From Cryptomeria japonica (Eukaryota; Streptophyta; Pinopsida; Cupressales; Cupressaceae): a stretch of 64,000 nucleotides of DNA. A program made the position numbers and the translations under genes. The first letter of the stretch is position 1. The number at the start of each line of letters is the position of its first letter. Positions 57,145 to 64,000 of this stretch are shown here, in pieces. The notes beneath the pieces are model-generated. The model saw only the letters and a list, made by a program, of their open reading frames with translations. It ran no database searches and was not told the origin of the DNA. The stretch is taken from the NCBI RefSeq assembly GCF_030272615.1, contig NC_081414.1, forward strand, positions 822,925,896-822,989,895, written 5' to 3'.

Positions 57145-58194
57145 ATGAGTTCCCCAAAAGAATATGGAAGACCACATCCTAACAAGCAAGTATCCATCAT
57201 GATACTCAAATGGGACCCTACTACCTTTCAAAGATGGGGTGAACTAGAAGAGGAAGATTTATACAAAATGCTTTTCAGAGACAATGAAGATGAAACACAA
57301 GATCACATCAATCTACCATGTGAGAAATATGGCAAAGGCTTCAAAATTCTACAAAATTTTGGGTATGATGGAAAAATCCCTCTAGGGTTACGAAAGGAAG
57401 GTATCATTGAACCTTTACAACCTGAATTGACTTTCAAGAAGGAATGCTTGAAAGGACTTGGTTTCTTAACTTCCAAGGTCCACACCCAAAGGACAGAAGA
57501 AGCCTTACAAATCAAAGCTACCAAAATTCAACAAGAGGATCGCTATTCCACAAATTCCAATGAATGGGAATGGGGTTCCGACAAGTCTTCCAGTGACTAC
57601 GAGCTCACCGAGATATTCAGAGAGCCAGATGAACCCACAGAAGAAGAGGAATTTTATAACAAGTTCAGAGTTGGTCAAGAAACAACCCATGAGGATTCCA
57701 CATAGTCCTTGTCTCAAGGTTCTAGGATGAAATCACATAGGATGAGAACACCTGTCCCAAAATGCGCTACTAGTGATGATAATTTGGATTCGCTCGCGAT
57801 CGAGATTGATGAGGAGAGTGCCATCAATGACCTCAATAATTACCTTGACATACCTGAATATAACTGCATCTTCACTCTTAGCTTCGCTAATTTCGAAGAC
57901 ATTAATGACCTTCCCCTTGTTCACCACCAACTCATTGACTGGGATCATGAAGGACCGGCACAGTTTGACACATTCCAAAATGATGAAGCTTTTATTGACT
58001 ATCTGGGGATACGAGATGATCTTCCTCCTAGAGACCATAAAGTGGGATATACTATAGAACTCAATAGCGTGGCATATTTTGGAGAGAGTGTCAGACCTTC
58101 TAGTCCCAAAAATGTAAAAATAAGAACAAATCAAGGGTCTTATGGCGAAAACCACACTGTGGCACAGTCTGACCCCAAAAAAGTAAAAAGATAG
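57145..58194 (+). pseudogene. Tat element protease-RT linker with a G-patch-like motif
   Basis: In frame with gag and pol. KGFKILQNFGYDGKIPLGLR followed by KEGIIEPLQP resembles a G-patch (Gly-rich segment with an aromatic residue), a short RNA-binding module reported in some retroelements. It is followed by acidic, Ser- and Glu-rich sequence (DKSSSDYELTEIFREPDEPT) and a segment with NDLNNYLDIPEYNC and VHHQLIDWDH. TAG codons at 57703 and 58192 interrupt it. The G-patch label is from pattern memory. Confidence 0.6.
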
Positions 58195-59796
58195 GACGTA
58201 TCTGAGGGAAAAAACCTCTCTGAGGCACCCGAAGATGGAAGGCTCGACATTCTCCCAGCATCATATGAGGAAAAGTCATCCATGTTGGTAGAGGAGACTA
58301 TCAAAACAAACATTGGTACAGAAGAGGTTCCACACAACATATTCCTAGCTCAATCATTGATAGAGTCCAAAGGGTCAAAATTCATAAGTTTCTTCAAAGA
58401 ACAACAAATCAACTTTGCCTAGTCATACGTTGATATGCCTGGATTAGATCCAGATTTGGTAATGCATCATTTGATAGTCAAACTGGGGGCAAAACTAGTA
58501 AAATAGAAATTAAGAAAAATGCATCCATAAGTGGCATTACTAGTCAAAGCAAAACTTGAGAAGTTATTGGATGTCGGATTCATACGCCCAATCAATTATC
58601 CCAAATGGATCTCCAACTTAGTGCCTGTCAGTAAACCAGATCGCAGCATCAGAATTTGCATAGATTTCAGAGAGATCAACAAAGCTTGTCCAAAGGATGA
58701 CTTCCCATTACCAAATATTGACTTGATTGTTGATCTCACAGCAGGTCATGAAATGTTATTATTGATGGATGGATTCTTTGGTTATAATCAAATAAGGATC
58801 GCGCCCGAGGATCAACACAAATCATCATTTACTTGTCCGTGGGGAACTTTCTGCTGGAATGTCATTCCTTTCGGGCTAAAGAATGCAGGTGCTACATATC
58901 AAAGAGCCATGACTACTATCTTTCATGATCTCATGCATGTAACCATGGAAGATTATGTTGATAACCTCTTGGGCAAATCAATAGACAAAAATACACATTT
59001 GGACATACTTTCAGTCATCTTTGATCAGTTGGAAAAATACAAAGTAAGATTAAACCCCAAGAAATGTGTCTTTGGAGTAACCTTCGGGAAGCTCCTAGGA
59101 TTCATTGTATCCAAAAGAGGAATTGAAGCCGATCCAGCAAAAGTCAAGGAAATCTTGGAGATGCAACCACCAAGAAATATTAGTCAACTTTGATCCTTAC
59201 AAGGCAGACTCCAGTCCATCCAAAGATTCATAGCACAACTTGCAGATAAGTGTAATCCTTTTCAGCACCTGCTACATAAAAACATCAAATTCAAATGGGA
59301 TGATAACTATCAACAGGCTTTCCAGACCCTCAAAGATTATCTTCTAAATCCGCCAGTTATGATGCCACCAGTTCCAGATCAACCACTGTAACTATACATA
59401 TCAGCTACTCCAATAGCACTGGGGGCACTCTTAGCACAACAAATTGTTGAGGGCAAAGAAAAAGCAGTATACTATATCAGTCGCACATTGGTGGGATATG
59501 AGCTAAACTACACACCAATTGAGCGTGCATGTCTCGCCATGGTCTTTGCTTTGCAAAAATTATGACATTACATGCTTACTCATAAGACTAAGTTATTTGC
59601 AAGGATAGACCCATTGAAATACCTTCTCAATAAAGCAACACTTACGGGGTGACTGGCCAAATGGGTAATGATCCTGAGTGAATTAGACATCGAGTATGTG
59701 GATAGAAAAGAAATAAAAGGACAAGCCATCGCAGATCAATTAGCAGATGCTCCCATGATAGATGATGTTCCGCTAAGTTCAGAATTTCTAGATGAA
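58195..59796 (+). pseudogene. Tat element reverse transcriptase and first RNase H
   Basis: RT runs from LEKLLDVGFIRPINYP through SNLVPVSKPDRSIRICIDFR, KDDFPLPNIDLIVD, FGYNQIRIAPEDQHKSSFT and VIPFGLKNAGATYQRAM. The catalytic box reads YVDNLL where YVDD is required; Asp to Asn is one G-to-A change, so the enzyme is dead. After RKCVFGVT-like and LLGFIVSKRGIE segments comes the gypsy RNase H (YISATPIALGALLAQQ, YYISRTLVG, YTPIERACLAMVFAL). Stops occur at 58420, 58504, 58528, 59191, 59389, 59563 and 59650. The frame is unchanged throughout. Confidence 0.88.
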
Positions 59797-60447
59797 TCCA
59801 TTTTGACAATGTCACATGCAAGGCCATGGCAACTGTACTTCGACAGCTCATACACACAGCATGGGGCAGGAGCTGGCATCCTCTTTATAACTCCTCAAGG
59901 GGATTCTATACCAAAATCATACCACTTATCATTTCCTTTCACTAACAATATAGCTGAATATGAGACATTAACAACAAGATTACGAATTGCAGTTCAATGG
60001 AAGATCCAGGAACTTCGTGTTTTTGGGGACTCCCAACTTGTCATCCGTCAAGCAACTGATGATTACCAAACAAAAGATGAAAAATTAATGCCTTATAAAC
60101 AAATGGTGGATGACCTAAAACAACACTTTACAAAGATAGACTTTGAGCAAATACCAAGAAAAAAGAATCGCGCCGCAGATGCCATGGCTACAATTGCTTC
60201 CCTGATTGATTTACCTCCAAATGAGACCCGCTATGAGTTCTTGGTGGATAACCTTTTGGTTCCTTCATATGAGATCATGCCAACTAAGACGATATGTGTT
60301 GTCAGTCCTGAATCCCAATTATATGGTTCCATTTTCACATACCTACGTGACAATACTCTACCTCCTGATCTATCAAATAACCAACGTTGCACTTTCATTC
60401 ACCAATCCTCTCGATATGTCATTTTAGCTAATATCCTATACCGGTGA
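59797..60447 (+). pseudogene. Tat element second (archaeal-type) RNase H
   Basis: A second RNase H follows the first: WQLYFDSSYTQHGAGAGILF, FTNNIAEYETLTTRLRIA, LRVFGDSQLVIRQATDDYQT and KKNRAADAMATIASL. Asp, Glu, Asp and Asp positions are all recognisable. Two RNase H domains between RT and integrase are a Tat-lineage trait (established knowledge). This part is open from 59653 to a TGA at 60445. Confidence 0.85.
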
Positions 60448-61575
60448 GGTCTAGATGGAACTCTTCTTAGATGTTTAGAAAGTGATGAAGCTCAGATTGC
60501 GTTACGTGAAGTGCATGAAGGGATATGTGGTCCACATTCTAGTGGTCCTACCTTGGCCAAGAAACTCATCAGGACTGGATATTGCTGGCTCAATATGGAA
60601 AAAGACTCATATTAGTTTGTCAAGAAATGTAAGCAATGTCAAATTCATGGAGACCTCATACATGCGCCAGCACAAGAACTTCAACCACTTGCTTCTCCTT
60701 GGCCCTTTTGCCAGTGGGGACTCGATCTCATAGGCAAGATTCACCCTCCTTCTTCCAATGGTCATAAATTCATTATCACTACCATAGAGTATTTTACAAA
60801 ATGGATTGAAGTCGTGCCTCTCACACAAGTCACAGGAAAATAGATTGCTACATTCATCCTCAACTATATCATTTGCCGATACGGTATTCTTGTTTCCATT
60901 ATCACTGATAACGGGCGTCCCTTCAAAAATCAGGATGTTCGTGAACTCTATGACCGCTTCCATATTTTTCATCATTTCTCCAAACCATATTACCCCCAAG
61001 GTAATGGCCAAGCTGAGGCGTCTAATAAAAAAATCCTTAAAATCCTAAAGAAGACAGTCGATGATGCTGGTCGTAATTGGCATATCCAACTTAATCCTGC
61101 ACTTTGGGCCTACCACACAAGTGTCCGCACACCTACAAGAGCTACACCCTATTCACTTGTCTATGGCACTAAAGCCATCTTGCCTATTGAGGTCGAGCTA
61201 CCCTCTTTACGGGTTTCTTTGCAAAACATCATCAGTGATGAAGACTATAGGGTCTCTCGCTTACAAGACCTAGAACTACTGGATGAACGAAGACAAACTA
61301 TTTTTAATCATCTTAAGGCTTACCAACAATGAATGAGTCGTAGCTATAATCACAAGGTCAAGCCTCGCACATTTGAGGTAGGGGACTTAGTTCTTAGAGA
61401 AAATCTTAAAAATCAACAAGACAAAGAGAAGAAGGGCAAGTTCGAACCAAACTGGCTTGGTCCCTATATCATTACAGCAGTATATGGATCTAGGGTATAT
61501 CAGCTCTCAACTAAAGAAGGTGAACCTTTGGAGGATCCTATCAATAACATGAACCTTTGTAGGTTTTACACATAG
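60448..61575 (+). pseudogene. Tat element integrase
   Basis: The zinc-binding region reads REVHEGICGPHSSGPTLAKK and FVKKCKQCQIHGD (His-His-Cys-Cys). The core gives WGLDLIGKIHPP, SIITDNGRPF and GQAEASNKKI for the Asp, Asp and Glu triad, followed by LWAYHTSVRTPTRATPYSLV and YGTKAILPIE. The C-terminal part ends NWLGPYIITAVYGSRVYQLS and NNMNLCRFYT, with no chromodomain, as expected for Tat. Stops occur at 60613, 60841 (TAG) and 61330 (TGA). The natural stop is TAG at 61573-61575. Confidence 0.9.
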
Positions 61576-63291
61576 CTCTTTGGAATATCCTAATTCAAAA
61601 AAAATTTAAAAAAATGAAAAAATTTCAAAAATACAAAAAAATATTATAAAACAAAAAAAATCATTACTTGGTAAAAACCTGGCAAACAGGTGCCTTGTGA
61701 CACACAAAAAAAAAGAGAAACATTGAAAAATCAAAAAAAGTAAAGAGAAATAATTTCGTCCAACGGTGAAAACCACTTCGGTGGTGCCCTGGGCAAGTAC
61801 GATGGTGAAAACTGGGTCACCAGCGCCATGCGTAGAGACATTGCTCCTCCCTCCTTCAGGATTCACTTTCATCCTTTCACTTTGCACACACTCATGACCA
61901 ATTCATCCATAATAAACTTACCCATCCCCATCATGGCTTGTTATTGATCTACCGAAAATTGGTTAGCCATTCATAATAAACCTCCCTTTTCACCTCCCTT
62001 TCCATCCATAATAAATCAGCTCCTATCTGTGGCTAAGGCAAATCCTACGTCTAGTGATGGGTGTGGAACTGAGAACATCACATGTTTCGAGGAGTACAGT
62101 TTCTTCTAGCTTCCTTCAGTCTATCTGTGCACAATCCACAATAAGGAAACATTTGCATCACAGATCCGCAATAAAGTTTAATCTTCTCCACAATAAAGTA
62201 TCAGTTTCATGGATTCAATCAGTTTCAGATGAGACACAGTAGCAACAATGCGCTTCAACAAATCAAATCTTTCAACTGACTTAGACAACATTATGGTTCA
62301 GTTCTATCTATCCTTTCTATGAAAGTAAACATTGTGACCACAATCAAATAAGACTTATACAAGTGACAAGAGACACTAAACTTGAGGACTACAATGGCTA
62401 TTGGTGTCGAGTCTTGGTTTTCTTTTGATTTCATTTTTTTTGGTGACATGTCTTTTAGCTTTTTTGGGATGTCTCTGACTAGAGATTTTATCTCCAAGAT
62501 GTCTTTGACTAGAAAGGCAAGGATGGGGTATCATCACCTATTTGTATTTGCTGTCTATGGATTGTCTCTTAGTAATACTATGACTTGTCCAAGGATATGA
62601 GGACACTGAGAGTCTAGTGTGAACTGGGGCATTCCTTGTTTGTGATTGTCTTATCTCCATGCAAACAGGTACAATGAATTTCTGGGTCAAACATATGCCT
62701 CGATTGTCATAACCTACTTGCCATAATAAAGCTCAATGATGATAACGCACAAAAATCTCTTTCACTTTCATATCTTCTGTGTTTCAACCCCCTTTCTTGA
62801 TTGACTTCCATCATCCTTCTCAAATCCGCATAGCCCGCTATCACATGACTGAGTATAATGACACACCAAAAACATTTGCATTTCATGTAATTGCACCTGC
62901 ATTACCACAGATAAGCATTTCATACATACATATAGATATCACATCCTACACACAACACCTGTTAGCACAATTTACATTTGCATTGTCATATTCATCTACA
63001 TTTCATACATTCACATTTGCATCATGCATACACATATAAAAACATAAAAGAACAAATATTGCATTACATCATATCAATATTTGCATCCATAGCATAAAAC
63101 AAACATCACATAAGAACATCTCATCACATAGGTATGCATGCATATAGCTGCCGCAAAGATGAATCATCTCATATATATATATATAAAGTGTCATGATATA
63201 ATGATGTCAAAATCATATGGCTACAAAAGCACCCGTAGGTGTCTAAAATACAAAAATGGTACAATACTGATACATAGGGAGCCCTTTATGG
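61576..63291 (+). other. Long 3' region of the Tat element, non-coding
   Basis: An A-rich stretch with poly(A) interruptions (61600-61740) precedes a short GC-richer patch (ACGGTGAAAACCACTTCGG, GGTGAAAACTGGGTCACCAG) that can pair with itself. The rest is AT-rich with only small frames lacking family resemblance. A TATATATATA run lies at about 63172-63184. Confidence 0.6.
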
Positions 63292-64000
63292 CTATGATGA
63301 ACTCCCTCCCTCGGAGCCACCTGGCCTCGATGGAATTTGAGCCCCTGAAGGACCCGCCCCAGGATCATCCCTCTTGTCTCCTCTATCTGGTGGTAGTGGA
63401 GGACCCATAACCCCACCACTCGATGCCTGTCTCCTCTGGCTCCCTCCCATAGCTGTCGCTGTATGCAATGGTCTATGGAAGCTCCTCGCCCACTGATCCG
63501 CTGGCACTGCACCATAATAGAGATCTTGCCAGTAGGCAATCTCCTCCCCTGCCCACAGGACATAAGCATATCCTGCCCCTGTGTCCTCCACTACCTGTCT
63601 CCCCACCCTCAACGTTGTCTCAGCATCTGTATAATGCTGAAGAGCCTGATCCTGCTTCTGCTCAGTATCTCTGAGCCTCCTCTTGAGCTGATACCTTTCC
63701 CTCTCCAACTCCTGGATCTCATCTACCTATCCCTGGCAGATCTCCCTCAGCTCTATCAGCTCATCCTCCTCTGCGTCAGCCCCCTCCACTTCTTCCTGTG
63801 GCTCCCCCTGTATGGGTGCCTACCCCTATGCCTATACCTGTACTAGTACCTGTCCTTGTATCTGTCCCTGTCCCTATACTTGTACCTATCTGGGACCCTG
63901 TGCTACTGGCACTTGTAGCGGCAATCCACCGCGACCCCTCACCACCCGAGCCTGCCTCTCCTCACCACCCTCCCTCTGAGGTGCAACCCTCCACTCTCCA
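63292..64000 (-). pseudogene. Antisense ORF of the Tat element, partial at the edge
   Basis: One minus-strand frame extends from the window edge to a stop at 63292. It starts with an Arg/Glu/Gly-rich region (GEWRVAPQREGGEERQARVV), then short Gln-Gly/Val repeats, an acidic segment (GADAEEDELIELREICQG), a charged coiled coil (IQELERERYQLKRRLRDTEQ) and AGYAYVLWAGEEIAYWQDLY. It ends in a Gly/Pro/Ser-rich tail. About five internal TAG codons lie where CAG would be expected. The stretch is much richer in GC than its surroundings. Antisense genes between pol and the 3' LTR are known in Tat elements such as Grande and Retand; their role is unknown. Confidence 0.65.

Larger units (their letters stand above)
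50999..64000 (+). mobile_element. Tat-type Ty3/gypsy retrotransposon, 3' end outside the window
   Basis: A 780 bp 5' LTR (50999-51778), primer site, long leader with conserved blocks, one gag-pol frame (54049-61575) and a long 3' region with an antisense ORF make up the element. Two RNase H domains, the DGGAG-type protease motif and the antisense ORF are hallmarks of the Tat lineage (established knowledge). The left flank is ATTAT; the 3' LTR is not reached. Confidence 0.92.

Noticed and set aside
57733-58155. 140-codon minus-strand frame
   Set aside because: It lies opposite the Tat gag-pol frame, which is continuous and recognisable there.
63160-63250. Possible start of the Tat 3' LTR near GTAGGTGTCTAAAATAC
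   Set aside because: The word resembles the reverse complement of the LTR start, not the start itself, and the following sequence does not match 50999 onward.

Overview
This window looks like intergenic DNA from a seed plant with a very large genome, most likely a conifer (inference). The base composition is AT-rich, and almost everything recognisable is a transposable element, mostly nested inside one another. No rRNA, tRNA, CRISPR array or clearly intact single-copy host gene was found. Most coding regions are decayed. Many breaks are premature TAG, TGA or TAA codons of the kind that C-to-T change makes from Gln, Arg or Trp codons, which fits 5-methylcytosine deamination.

Layout. (1) 1-16349 is a Ty1/copia element on the minus strand ('copia A') whose left LTR is cut by the window edge. 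Between its integrase and reverse transcriptase sits a 9.8 kb pol-less LTR element (3558-13344, target duplication CAAGG). (2) 16350-28440 is the 3' part of a plus-strand plant LINE: RT zinc-binding region, RNase H and tail, a separate downstream ORF, and a 3' end. It is interrupted by a 344 bp TRIM (18202-18545, duplication CTTCT) and by a full-length chromovirus-type Ty3/gypsy element (19887-27756, duplication GCTAG). Copia A is also inserted in this LINE. (3) 28441-30770 has no recognised element. (4) About 31.2-49.4 kb may be one large DNA transposon. It would hold a plus-strand multi-exon accessory gene (31559-34180), a 359 bp satellite array (34728-37708) and a minus-strand transposase-like gene (48792 to 38353). 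That gene is split by a second copia-like LTR element ('copia B', 39056-46569), which has gag and a long unfamiliar ORF but no pol. Copia B's gag is in turn split by an 860 bp hAT-type MITE (44538-45397, duplication CTTCAATG). (5) 49413-50345 is a long GA-rich tract plus a short repeat cluster. (6) 50999-64000 is a Tat-type Ty3/gypsy element running off the right edge. It has a single 7.5 kb gag-pol frame, two RNase H domains and a long 3' region with an antisense ORF.

How parts relate. The pol-less element in copia A and the Tat element share a conserved leader block, so a Tat-like relative may have mobilised the pol-less one. Copia A and copia B share a polypurine tract module and a tRNA-Met primer site, so they belong to related lineages. 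The most novel-looking items are the candidate two-gene DNA transposon, the gag-plus-unknown-ORF element copia B, the LINE with an extra downstream ORF, and the Tat antisense ORF.
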